NCBI GenBank assembly: GCA_910589655.1
Contig: CAJUTJ010000106.1
Span: 4,610 to 68,609, forward strand
Direction of reading: 5' to 3'
Source: an uncultured Acetatifactor sp.
Lineage (GTDB): Bacteria; Bacillota; Clostridia; Lachnospirales; Lachnospiraceae
Length of the DNA stretch: 64,000 nucleotides
Positions 17,119-26,001 of this stretch are shown here, one piece after another. A model generated the notes under the pieces. It worked only from the letters and a program-made list of their open reading frames with translations, had not been told where the DNA came from and did no database searches. The position numbers were made by a program, and so were the translations under genes. Numbering within the stretch: the stretch's first letter is position 1; each line of letters opens with the position of its first letter.

Positions 17119-20100
17119 ATGGAAAATGAAAATGTAAAGAACCGGGCAGAACATTATGATGTGGGAGTCTTCGGGGTGTGGAGCGGATGTAATTACGGAA
17201 GCATTGCCACTTATTATGCGTTAAATCGTATTCTTACGTCCATGGGTAAAACAGTGCTGATGATCGACAAGCCCATTCTAATGGAAGATGATGTGGAGAT
17301 AAAGGAGAACCATTCCCGCAGATTCGGAAGGGAACATTATAACATAAGCAGGCGGTATCGGTTAAACGAAATGTACCGGTTGAATCAAGTCTGCGATACC
17401 TTTCTGATCGGGTCGGATCAAGTGTGGAATTACGGAATCAGCAAGAACTTCGGGAAAGCTTTTTACCTTGATTTCGCGGGAGCGGATAAAAAGAAAATAG
17501 CCTATGCCATATCCTTCGGGCATGAGATAGATTTTGCGCCGCCGGACGAGCGGGAAGTGATTGCGGATTATATGCGGTACTTTGACGGAATCGGGACAAG
17601 GGAGGAGGACGGCGTAAAGATCTGCAGGGACTGTTACGGAATCAAGGCGGAGCAGGTACTTGATCCGGTATTTCTTGCGGATCCCCAAATCTATGACGAA
17701 TTGGCCGAAAAATCATCCCACAGGGAAGAGGAACCCTTCATTGTCTCCTATATCTTGGATCCTTCGCCGGAAAAGACGGAAGCCATCCTGCATCTCCGGA
17801 AACAGTTCGGCGGGATAAAGGCGGTGAACCTCTTGGACGGGCTTCCGTGGCTTTTCGAAAAGAATAAAAAGCTCACCAATCTCCCCGATTGTATTGAGAA
17901 TCTTCAGGTGGAGGACTGGCTGTATTATTTGAAAAACGCCCGGTTTGTGCTGACGGATTCCTGCCATGGGGCTTCTTTTGCGTTGATTTTCAAAAGGAAT
18001 TTTATCGCCATAACCAATAAGGGGAGGGGGATATCCAGATTTAACTCTCTTTCCCGGCTCTTCCGGTTTGAGAATCATATGACATCCGACCCCAAGGACG
18101 TAATCACCAATCCCCGTCTGCTGGATCCCATTGATTATGGGCTTATAGCGGATATAATGGAGGCCCAGAGGAGGAGATGTTATCAATGGCTGTATGACGC
18201 CGTCAATCTCCCCAAAAAGAGCGAGAAAGAGTTGACAGAGAAGAACCAAATCGGAAAGGTAAACCCCATAAACAAGCGGGCCATGAAGAAACCGGCGAGC
18301 TGTGCGGATGCCGAGAATACGGTTCTGAAAACGGTGGGAGAGGGAAAATGTTCCGGATGCGGAGCCTGCGAAGCCATATGTCCCAGAGGTGCAATCAAGC
18401 TGCGGAACGATGAGGAAGGCTTCTTAGTGCCCGTCATCAACCGGAATCAGTGCATTAACTGCGGCATCTGCCTGAAAAAGTGCACTTCCTGCCATCCGGA
18501 GTACAAGAACAATGCCGATCCCAAGTGCTTTGCCATGATGGCCGATGACGAGACAAGGGCAGTCAGTTCGTCGGGAGGCATGTTCTCCGTGGCGGCAGAG
18601 CGGATTTTAGAGTGGGGGGGGGTAGTCTGCGGAGCGGCATACAGGGAAGATTACAGCGTTGAGCATATCATCATAGAGGACAAGAAAGAGTTAGGGCGCT
18701 TGCGCGGTTCAAAGTATATGCAGAGCTATGCCGGCGGGATTTTTCCGGATATCAAAAAATATCTGCAGGAGGGAAGAACCGTTCTGTTCACGGGGATGCC
18801 CTGTCAGGTAGCCGGTTTGTACTCCTATCTGGGGAAGGACTATGAGACCTTATACACCATCGACCTGTTGTGCCATGGAATTACGTCTTCCAAGGTATTT
18901 GAGAAATATCACAGGGACGTTTTGGGCGGAAAGGAATTGAGCCGGCTGGAGTTTAAGGAAAAGGAGCCGTGGGGGTGGCACGCGGGGGTAAACGCTTATT
19001 TTACTGACGGGACAAAGTACTCCAAGCCCTTGGAGACGGATCCCTACTTCATCGCCTATCTGAAATCCATTGCCAAGAATACGGCCTGCGGCAACTGCGT
19101 GTCTAACAGGCTGCCCCGTCAGGGGGATTTGACCATAGGGGATTTCTGGGGAATTGCCAAATATGACGAGGAACTCTACGACAAACGGGGAACTTCTGTA
19201 GTCTTGGTGAATAACCAAAAGGCGGAAGCCTTTTTTGAAGCCTTAAAACCTGCCATGAAACGGGTAAAAGAGGAGCCCTTGGAGGCGGCAGTTAAGGGAA
19301 ACCGGATTATTCAGGCGCCCTACCGCCTTCACAAGAACCGAAGCCAATTCTTCCGGCATTTTGACGAGCTTGATTTTACTTCTCTGACCATGGGATGTTA
19401 CCGGAATGAATTGTACAAGTATCGGAAAAAGGAGCTGCTGAAATTACTGCCGGAGCATCTCCACGAGTATTATTATCTGGCTCGGACGGCAGCCGAGAAG
19501 GCAAGGGGCAGGAAAATCGTATTGTGGATGCGGTCAGGAGAGTTCGAGAAGGTATTAAAGGACTGCTTCGGGATGGACATTGCCTTTTCCGTTGCCAAGA
19601 ATCCTTCCTTTGTGAACGGGAAAACGGTGCGCCGCATATCCGAGATTCAGAGACGAAGCGGAGAATTTTATATAGCGGCTTTAGATCCCAAGGATCACGG
19701 AGATACATACAAGCTTCTGAATGCTTACGGCTACAGTGAGATAGAAGACTTTATCTGCAGATATCCCAGACCCATTGTCTTAGAGAAGTATGATTGCGCC
19801 TCCGGCGCCTATACCGATGCATGGGGAAATACCATTGAAGGGTATGGGGGAAGGCTTGGAAAGGTAGTTTTCAGAGGCGGAAACAATCATATTATCATAG
19901 GGGACAAAGTCACGGGCACAGAGAATCTCACCTTTGATTTGTCTGCAAATGCGGCAATCGAAATAAGGGAAGGAAACAAATTTACTGCGGAAAACCGTTT
20001 TGTCACAAGGGGATATAACGGCAGAACGGAAATTTTAATCCAAAAGGGCTGCCGGTTTACGGATGCGTTGTTCAGACTTTACAACAGTGAACATACTTCC

Positions 20101-21669
20101 TCCGTTTTGATCCATGAAAACTGTACCTTTGAATCGGATCTGGAGCTTCATGCCAATTCCGGGAAAAAGATTGTAATCGGAAGGGACTGTATGTTTTCCC
20201 ATGACGTGGATCTCTGGGCGGGGGACGGGCATTCTATTTTCGATACTGCCACAGGCGAGAATGTAAATTCCATATATGAAAAGCAGCCCTCGCATAAAAA
20301 TGAAATTGTCATCGGAGAACACGTATGGGTATCTAAAGGCGCCTTTATTATGCATGGGACGGCGGTGGGAACCGGCAGCATTATCGGGGCGAAAAGCGTG
20401 GTGAAGGGACAATTCCCCAACAATTGTACCATCGGCGGGAATCCGGCAAAGCTGCTCCGCACCAATACCGCATGGAGCCGGGAAATGGTGACGGAGGATA
20501 TAGGGACATGCGGGAGGGAGGAATATTATGCGCTGACGGAAGGCGGAGACTTACAGGATACTCTGTCAGGGAGAAGAGCCTTGGCAGAAGCGGATGCTTT
20601 GCCGGGGAGGAGAGCCTTGGCAGAAGCGGATACTCTGCCGGGGAGAAGAGCCTTGGCAGAAGCGGATGCTCTGCCGGGTGGAAGAACCTTGACAGAAGGG
20701 GCTGTTTTGCCGGTGGGTACGGCAAGGAGGCGTGTCTTAATCTTAGGCGGGACGGGACGCATGTCTTCCGAACTTACCAGATTATGCATTGCCAACGGGG
20801 ATGATGTTACGATTTCGGTGCGGGGCAGACATAAAATTAAGGACGACCTTGCCTCCGTAAAGAAAATCATATTGGACCGAAATGATACGGCGGCAACGAA
20901 AGCTATCTTGGGCGGGCAGTTTTTCGATGTGGTGTTTGACTGTTCCGGCTATCTGCCCGGAACTGTGGATGCTGTTTTATCTTGTATCAAGATTAACCGG
21001 TATATATTTGTTTCATCATTTACGGTATATGCTCATTATCATAATGGAAGAAAACTTACTGAGGAAGAGATGCCCGTGTTTCAGGATCGATGCGAGACGG
21101 ACATTAAAACAGGTGACAAGTCATGGTATGCCCGGGGAAAGTATAACTCTGAGATTTTAATTGCAAAAAAATATCCCTATATAAATTATGCCATTGTGCG
21201 GATACCCTTTGTCATGTCAACCGATGACGACTTTGGGGATAAAGCTTCCAGCCGGATTTTACAATATGTGTCTGCCGTAATGAAGGGAGAACCTGTCTGC
21301 AGCAGCAGGCTCGAATGCCTCTATAATTTCGTGGAAAATAAGGATGAAGCCCGTTTCCTCTATTTCCTGTCGGAGAGTACGTTTAAAGGCGTGGTGAATT
21401 TTGCATCTCAGGGAGAGATTGCGATGAGTGACGTGATTCGATATGTGGAGAATAAGACGGGGAGTAAGGCCGTCATCGAAGAGAATGGCAGGAAGCTTCC
21501 TTTTTCCGGCTTCCCGGAGACTACCATGGATCTGGGAAAATGCCTGTCTATGTCGTACTGCCCCATGAAATTGGAGGATTGGATATATCAAAAGATAGAT
21601 AAATACATTGCTTATTGCAGAAATAGAGAGAGGCAGAACTTCCAAACCCGAATGATTTCGGGGGGGTAG
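17119..21669 (+). CDS. Four-module polysaccharide-modifying protein (pyruvyl transferase / Fd-FrhB / hexapeptide acyltransferase / epimerase)
   Basis: A 1516-residue fusion. Module 1 (about 1-390) is a polysaccharide pyruvyl transferase with GSDQVWN and YAISFGHEID. Module 2 (about 400-750) has two 4Fe-4S motifs (Cys411/414/417/421 and 445/448/451/455) followed by a coenzyme F420 hydrogenase beta-subunit-like domain. A small unassigned domain follows (about 760-900). Module 3 (about 905-1120) is a left-handed beta-helix acyltransferase with IIGAKSVV and IGGNPAKLL. Four 12-residue repeats (1149-1196) then lead to module 4, an NAD(P)-binding epimerase with GGTGRMS and a YxxxK pair (Tyr1337, Lys1341). 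The reading frame is uninterrupted, though a G9 tract (18614) and a G7 tract at the stop (21660) lie in it. It would carry out several modification steps on one polypeptide. Confidence 0.85.
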   Translation: MENENVKNRAEHYDVGVFGVWSGCNYGSIATYYALNRILTSMGKTVLMIDKPILMEDDVEIKENHSRRFGREHYNISRRYRLNEMYRLNQVCDTFLIGSDQVWNYGISKNFGKAFYLDFAGADKKKIAYAISFGHEIDFAPPDEREVIADYMRYFDGIGTREEDGVKICRDCYGIKAEQVLDPVFLADPQIYDELAEKSSHREEEPFIVSYILDPSPEKTEAILHLRKQFGGIKAVNLLDGLPWLFEKNKKLTNLPDCIENLQVEDWLYYLKNARFVLTDSCHGASFALIFKRNFIAITNKGRGISRFNSLSRLFRFENHMTSDPKDVITNPRLLDPIDYGLIADIMEAQRRRCYQWLYDAVNLPKKSEKELTEKNQIGKVNPINKRAMKKPASCADAENTVLKTVGEGKCSGCGACEAICPRGAIKLRNDEEGFLVPVINRNQCINCGICLKKCTSCHPEYKNNADPKCFAMMADDETRAVSSSGGMFSVAAERILEWGGVVCGAAYREDYSVEHIIIEDKKELGRLRGSKYMQSYAGGIFPDIKKYLQEGRTVLFTGMPCQVAGLYSYLGKDYETLYTIDLLCHGITSSKVFEKYHRDVLGGKELSRLEFKEKEPWGWHAGVNAYFTDGTKYSKPLETDPYFIAYLKSIAKNTACGNCVSNRLPRQGDLTIGDFWGIAKYDEELYDKRGTSVVLVNNQKAEAFFEALKPAMKRVKEEPLEAAVKGNRIIQAPYRLHKNRSQFFRHFDELDFTSLTMGCYRNELYKYRKKELLKLLPEHLHEYYYLARTAAEKARGRKIVLWMRSGEFEKVLKDCFGMDIAFSVAKNPSFVNGKTVRRISEIQRRSGEFYIAALDPKDHGDTYKLLNAYGYSEIEDFICRYPRPIVLEKYDCASGAYTDAWGNTIEGYGGRLGKVVFRGGNNHIIIGDKVTGTENLTFDLSANAAIEIREGNKFTAENRFVTRGYNGRTEILIQKGCRFTDALFRLYNSEHTSSVLIHENCTFESDLELHANSGKKIVIGRDCMFSHDVDLWAGDGHSIFDTATGENVNSIYEKQPSHKNEIVIGEHVWVSKGAFIMHGTAVGTGSIIGAKSVVKGQFPNNCTIGGNPAKLLRTNTAWSREMVTEDIGTCGREEYYALTEGGDLQDTLSGRRALAEADALPGRRALAEADTLPGRRALAEADALPGGRTLTEGAVLPVGTARRRVLILGGTGRMSSELTRLCIANGDDVTISVRGRHKIKDDLASVKKIILDRNDTAATKAILGGQFFDVVFDCSGYLPGTVDAVLSCIKINRYIFVSSFTVYAHYHNGRKLTEEEMPVFQDRCETDIKTGDKSWYARGKYNSEILIAKKYPYINYAIVRIPFVMSTDDDFGDKASSRILQYVSAVMKGEPVCSSRLECLYNFVENKDEARFLYFLSESTFKGVVNFASQGEIAMSDVIRYVENKTGSKAVIEENGRKLPFSGFPETTMDLGKCLSMSYCPMKLEDWIYQKIDKYIAYCRNRERQNFQTRMISGG
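18614..18622 (+). repeat. G9 tract inside the four-module gene
   Basis: Nine consecutive G lie in the FrhB-like module, in frame as sequenced (Trp-Gly-Gly-Val). A one-base change would cut off the acyltransferase and epimerase modules. Confidence 0.7.
20563..20706 (+). repeat. 36-bp in-frame repeats (4 units) joining acyltransferase and epimerase modules
   Basis: Four 36-bp units encode LPGRRALAEADA-like blocks. They form the linker between modules 3 and 4, where length change would be tolerated. Confidence 0.85.
21660..21666 (+). repeat. G7 tract at the stop codon of the four-module gene
   Basis: Seven G immediately precede TAG. A change in tract length would shift the stop and alter or extend the C terminus. 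Confidence 0.6.
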
Positions 21670-21817
21670 CGCCGGAACCGGAAATGCCCCTGTCATAAGC
21701 TCTTCACCGGCGTAGATACGGTATGGAAGTCGGAAACCGCAGGTGGATAAAGGTCAATGAAAAAAGGATTTATAATAAAATGATGGTGACGGATGAAGGA
21801 AAAGGGGTAACAAAGGA

Positions 21818-23080
21818 ATGAATACAAAGAAATCTGTGAGCCTATTGGGATGCTGTGTGGTGAGGGATACCTTCGGGGTGCATGAGGAGGAAGGGGGATA
21901 TATCATAAATCCGTATGTTCAGATACCCAATCCCGTATCGTTGGTTACTAAATCCCCCCTCTATGATGTAAATGCGGAAATAGATGATGAAATTTTCGAA
22001 GGGAAGAGGGCTTTTATCAAAAAGTGCCAGATATTGGAGCTGAGGAAACAAGTGTTCCAATACATGTGGGGGGGGGTAACCTCTGATTACTTTCTGCTTG
22101 ACTGCGGTGAGTTCCGGAAAAATATATTGTATTTTCCGGAGACGGACGGATGGTTTACGGAAGGGCACAAAGACCTTTTGGAAAAGTATATCGAGAGAGG
22201 GCTGGTTCCTGAAAAGTATGAGGTGATACGTCCGCTGGAGATGGACAGGACAGAGCTGTATTCCTATTTAAGAAAGTTTTGTGATGAGCTGCTGCACCGG
22301 TTTGACAGGGAACATATCATTCTGCTGGAAACAAAGTTTGTGGAATTTCATACGGACGGAAAATGCATTCAGGCATTCCGAATGGGGCATGAGGGGATAG
22401 AGAAGAACAATATTCAGCTCAAATTGTGCTATGATTACGTCAAATCGTACTTGCACGGATGTCATATTGTAGAATTTCCAAAAGGGGTAATGGCAGATAC
22501 AAACCATAAATGGTTAAAGCATTACATGCATTATGTTCCGGAGTATTATGACTACTCTTTAAAAGCGGTTGACATTATTACGCAGAACGCCGGCGGCAGG
22601 CCGGATGAGGAGAAGAGTCTGGAAGTCTTAAAACATACCTATGAAAAACTATTTCAAGAGAAACATGACGTGGTTTTGAGGAGTACTTTGGATCTGCAGA
22701 AGAAGAAAAATATGGCCGCAGATAAAATGTTAAAGTATGAACAATTTTTCAAGAAGATATTGCTGGAAGACGGCAGGGAAAAAATCAAGGAAGTTTTGGA
22801 AGAGAGGGGAGTCCGCACCTGCGCTTTTTACGGGAAGACCCGGATAACGGAAGTGTTTTTGGCATGGTTCAGGAGCTGGGGGATTGGGGTGGAATATGTG
22901 GTGGAAAATTATTCCAAGGTGTCTGTTTGGATGGATATTCCGCTGATAAAGCGTACTGATGAAAATCTGCTCAACTGTACCAATATGATCATCTGTGATA
23001 TCCGATATGAGGCCATAAAAGATAAACTTGTAAAATGGGGGTTTACCGGAACCATATTTAATTATAATGAATTCATTTGA
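21818..23080 (+). CDS. DUF6270-like protein, copy 1
   Basis: A 420-residue soluble protein beginning with the block LLGCCVVRDTFG, which resembles the GSCVxRD start of DUF6270 proteins found in polysaccharide loci. Conserved pieces shared with the next gene include SDYFLLDCGE, WFTEGHKDLL, a His-Lys segment (NHKWLKHYMHYVPEYYDY) and a C-terminal block from about residue 335 (CAFYGKTRI...VEYVVENYS) that looks like a small Rossmann-type domain. Catalytic role unproven; an esterase/SGNH-like or nucleotide-sugar function is possible. AAGGGG lies before the start. A G9 tract at 22068-22076 lies in frame. Confidence 0.6.
   Translation: MNTKKSVSLLGCCVVRDTFGVHEEEGGYIINPYVQIPNPVSLVTKSPLYDVNAEIDDEIFEGKRAFIKKCQILELRKQVFQYMWGGVTSDYFLLDCGEFRKNILYFPETDGWFTEGHKDLLEKYIERGLVPEKYEVIRPLEMDRTELYSYLRKFCDELLHRFDREHIILLETKFVEFHTDGKCIQAFRMGHEGIEKNNIQLKLCYDYVKSYLHGCHIVEFPKGVMADTNHKWLKHYMHYVPEYYDYSLKAVDIITQNAGGRPDEEKSLEVLKHTYEKLFQEKHDVVLRSTLDLQKKKNMAADKMLKYEQFFKKILLEDGREKIKEVLEERGVRTCAFYGKTRITEVFLAWFRSWGIGVEYVVENYSKVSVWMDIPLIKRTDENLLNCTNMIICDIRYEAIKDKLVKWGFTGTIFNYNEFI
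22068..22076 (+). repeat. G9 tract in DUF6270-like copy 1
   Basis: Nine G encode Trp-Gly-Gly-Val at the same protein position as the G8 tract in copy 2. Confidence 0.7.
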
Positions 23081-23325
23081 CGAAGCGGTCATACCTCTTA
23101 AATCGGTTTTCCTTTCACTATCGGTCATTATCGGGAAACTCTCTTCAGACACTGTGTTTGACGCATCCGTCTATATCTGTCCGGCGGCATCATCCGAAAG
23201 TCTTAACAAGGAATGGTTTAAAGCAGATATTCCGCATATTTTTTCGGCCGGAACACTATAAAACGATGCACCGGCAGATACGGGAAAGAAAACAGAATAG
23301 GACTGATATTAAGAGGAGATATAGA

Positions 23326-24621
23326 ATGGAAGAACGAAAGATATCGCTGAATATATTGGGGTGTTGTGTGCTGAGGGACACTTTCGGTATGCATCCGGAT
23401 GACGGAGGATATGTGGTGAACCGGTATGTCCAGATTCCCAGCCCCATATCATTGGTCACTGCCTCCCCTCTTTTGCGGAAGGATGCCGAGATAGAGGATA
23501 CTGTTTTTGAGGGGAAATCCGGGTTTGTGAAAAGATGCCAGCTTTTGGAGCTGAGAAAGCAGGTATTTGACTATTTGGGGGGGGCATCTTCGGATTATCT
23601 GATAATAGATTGCGCCGAAGCCAGAAAAAATGTGCTTTATTTTCCCGGTACGGGAGGGTGGTTTACGGAAAGCCACAAAGACTTATTGGCAAGATTTATA
23701 GAAAACGGTCTGCTGCCTGAACTGTATGAGTTGATTGATATTTTGGAGATGGAGAGGGAGACGCTGTATGCCTGTTTGAGGGATTTCTGTGACCGGTTAT
23801 TGGCGCAGTATGACAAAAAACATATTATTTTGTTTGAAATTAAAGCCGTGAAATTTCACAGTGACGGCAGGCTGTTTCAAGTATTCGGAGGGAAAAACAA
23901 AATCGCGGAGCAGTATAATGCCCGGATGAAGCTGTGCTTTGACTATGTAAAAACGTATCTGGAAGGATGCCATATCGTGGAATTTCCCCACAATGTTGTG
24001 GGCGATACCCATCATAAATGGGGAAGGGCTTTGCTGCATTATGTTCCGGAATATTATGACTACGCGCAGGAGGCGGTGGATATTATTACGAAACGTGCCG
24101 GCTCTTTGGAGGAAGAACAGGAAGAGCTTACTCGGCTGAAGCATGATTACGAGACTGCTCTCCGCAAAAAATACGGGGATATTTTACAGGCTTCTATGGA
24201 GCAGACAGAGCTGGAAAAGCGCAGCGGAGAAAAAATTTTAAAATATGAACGGTATTTTAAGAAGCTGCTCATCGAGGACGGCAAGGAGAAAATACGGGCA
24301 TACTTGGAGGAATTGGGAATCCGTTCCTGTGCATTTTACGGCAGGACACAGATTACCTATGTATTCCTTCCATGGTTTAGAAGCTGGGGGATCCACATTG
24401 AATATGTGGTGGAAAATTATTCGGTAAAGTCGGTCTGGGAGGGCATCCCTTTTATAAAGAGGAGCGATTCCAAGCTGTTGGACAGCAGAAATATGATTAT
24501 CTGTGATATCAACTATGAAGCGATAAAGAGGCGGCTTGCCGCTCTCGGATACACCGGAACCGTTTTAAGCTATAATGATCTGATTTCCCCGCGTGGAGAT
24601 GCTTTTTCAAACACACCCTAA
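23326..24621 (+). CDS. DUF6270-like protein, copy 2
   Basis: A 431-residue tandem paralog of the preceding gene, similar from the first block (NILGCCVLRDTFGM) to the C-terminal block (CAFYGRTQITYVFLPWFRSW). It ends in an extra short tail. AAGAGGAG precedes ATG 23326; the frame is open upstream to about 23077, but that stretch does not resemble copy 1 and overlaps it, so it is left out. A G8 tract at 23577-23584 falls at the position of the G9 tract in copy 1. The duplication may allow alternation between two related modifications through tract slippage, which is inference. Confidence 0.6.
   Translation: MEERKISLNILGCCVLRDTFGMHPDDGGYVVNRYVQIPSPISLVTASPLLRKDAEIEDTVFEGKSGFVKRCQLLELRKQVFDYLGGASSDYLIIDCAEARKNVLYFPGTGGWFTESHKDLLARFIENGLLPELYELIDILEMERETLYACLRDFCDRLLAQYDKKHIILFEIKAVKFHSDGRLFQVFGGKNKIAEQYNARMKLCFDYVKTYLEGCHIVEFPHNVVGDTHHKWGRALLHYVPEYYDYAQEAVDIITKRAGSLEEEQEELTRLKHDYETALRKKYGDILQASMEQTELEKRSGEKILKYERYFKKLLIEDGKEKIRAYLEELGIRSCAFYGRTQITYVFLPWFRSWGIHIEYVVENYSVKSVWEGIPFIKRSDSKLLDSRNMIICDINYEAIKRRLAALGYTGTVLSYNDLISPRGDAFSNTP
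23577..23584 (+). repeat. G8 tract in DUF6270-like copy 2
   Basis: Eight G encode Leu-Gly-Gly-Ala in frame, homologous in position to the tract at 22068. Confidence 0.7.
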
Positions 24622-24692
24622 CGTTCTTTTAAAGTTTTGCCCTGTTGGATTTGATTGTACCGTTATCGGCAGTATGACGGGAAGTTGGATAA

Positions 24693-24713
24693 AAATGCGT
24701 ATTCAACTATTGA
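24693..24713 (+). repeat. 21-bp fragment shared with the pseudogene at 63180-63745
   Basis: The bases coding NAYSTID in the minus-strand pseudogene recur here in an intergenic gap (24622-24784) on the plus strand. The match stops abruptly on the 3' side. Confidence 0.55.
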
Positions 24714-24784
24714 CTCTTGGCAGCGGAATAAATTCCACGGAATAGATTCCCTTGTATGAATGTGCTCCGCAGCACGTAGATGGG

Positions 24785-25990
24785 ATGGAAATGTATAAAG
24801 AAGATACCCCTTTTATAACGATTATTGTTCCGGCATACAATGTGGAGCGGTATGTGGAACAGTGCTTGGACAGTCTGGCCGGACAGACTTCCCGGAATTT
24901 TAAAGTAGTCCTTGTAAACGACGGATCCACGGACCGGACAGAGGAAATTTGTAAAAAATATGTTTCCGGTTTTCGGAATATTTTTACCTATGTACGTCAG
25001 GAAAACAAGGGGTTGGGTGCGGCAAGGAATACAGGTCTCTCCATGGTGAAAACGCCCTATGTCTGTTTCCTCGACAGTGACGACTGGCAGGATATCCGTT
25101 TTGTGGAGAAGCTGGAGGTATTTATTGACCGGCTGGACTTTGCGCCCGACATGGTTTTTACATTGCCCTTCTGCTATAACGAAGCATCCCGTCTCGTAGA
25201 GTATTGGATGGATAAACCCTTGTATGATGAGATATTTGCGGCGGAGCGGGGCGGCAGTCCTCTGTCTCTGGATGCCCGAACGTGTCCGGAGCTGTATTTG
25301 CTGGAAGTAAATGCAAACCGGAAAGTTTATCGGACGGATTTTCTCCGGGAGAACCGGTTTGCTTTTCCCGAAGGCGTTAAGTGGGAGGATATCAGACCCC
25401 ATGTCCAGCTGGTGCATTTGGCCAAAAGCTGTGTGGCGCTGCCCGCCACGGGCTTTCTATACCGTAAGAATAATTCCGGACAGATTACCGCGGAGACGGG
25501 GGCGGGGAGACTGGACATACTGTCCGTGTTTGAGGATGTATTGGGGCAGGTGGCCGGAGGCGGGTATACGGAGAAAGAGTGTTCCGCCGTTATGAATCTG
25601 ATCTGTAATTATACGTTGTGGATGTTGGAAATGACCAACATGGATTACATACAACCGCTGCTGGAAGGGCTGCACAGGGTATATGCGGATATTCCCGGCA
25701 GTATGACGGCCGCTTTTTTGGCGGATACGTCCTTGCAGCCGGAGGAAAAGAATAAGCGGCTGGGATTAACGGAATGTCTCAGGGGAGACGGGTGGCGTGG
25801 ACTGGCCGATTACGAAGGCCGGCAGAACTTATACCGGTATTGGTTCGAAAACGGCGGGAAAAAGAAAAATCTCATCGGCGGCGGAATCCAGTGCATCAAG
25901 GACAGCGGGCTGAAGTACACCATAAAGCTCCTGTTCCGCAAAATTTTATACCGGATGCTGCCCGGAAGCATTTTGCGTTGCCGGAAATAG
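24785..25990 (+). CDS. GT2-family glycosyltransferase
   Basis: A protein of about 401 residues with a GT-A domain: ITIIVPAYNVERYVEQCL, VNDGSTDRT and the metal-binding LDSDDW. The C-terminal third is helical and ends in a basic segment (KLLFRKILYRMLPGSILR) that may rest on the membrane. Start choice is uncertain: TTG 24752, ATG 24785 and ATG 24791 are all possible; 24785 is a compromise, since GGGATGG lies directly before 24791. It follows the two DUF6270-like genes and precedes another GT2 gene. Sugar specificity unknown. Confidence 0.8.
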   Translation: MEMYKEDTPFITIIVPAYNVERYVEQCLDSLAGQTSRNFKVVLVNDGSTDRTEEICKKYVSGFRNIFTYVRQENKGLGAARNTGLSMVKTPYVCFLDSDDWQDIRFVEKLEVFIDRLDFAPDMVFTLPFCYNEASRLVEYWMDKPLYDEIFAAERGGSPLSLDARTCPELYLLEVNANRKVYRTDFLRENRFAFPEGVKWEDIRPHVQLVHLAKSCVALPATGFLYRKNNSGQITAETGAGRLDILSVFEDVLGQVAGGGYTEKECSAVMNLICNYTLWMLEMTNMDYIQPLLEGLHRVYADIPGSMTAAFLADTSLQPEEKNKRLGLTECLRGDGWRGLADYEGRQNLYRYWFENGGKKKNLIGGGIQCIKDSGLKYTIKLLFRKILYRMLPGSILRCRK

Positions 25991-26001
25991 GCAAAAGAAA
26001 A

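Noticed and set aside
18340..19370. F420-dependent hydrogenase subunit
   Set aside because: The FrhB-like module is embedded in a polysaccharide fusion protein. FrhB-like domains are common in such loci without any F420 system.
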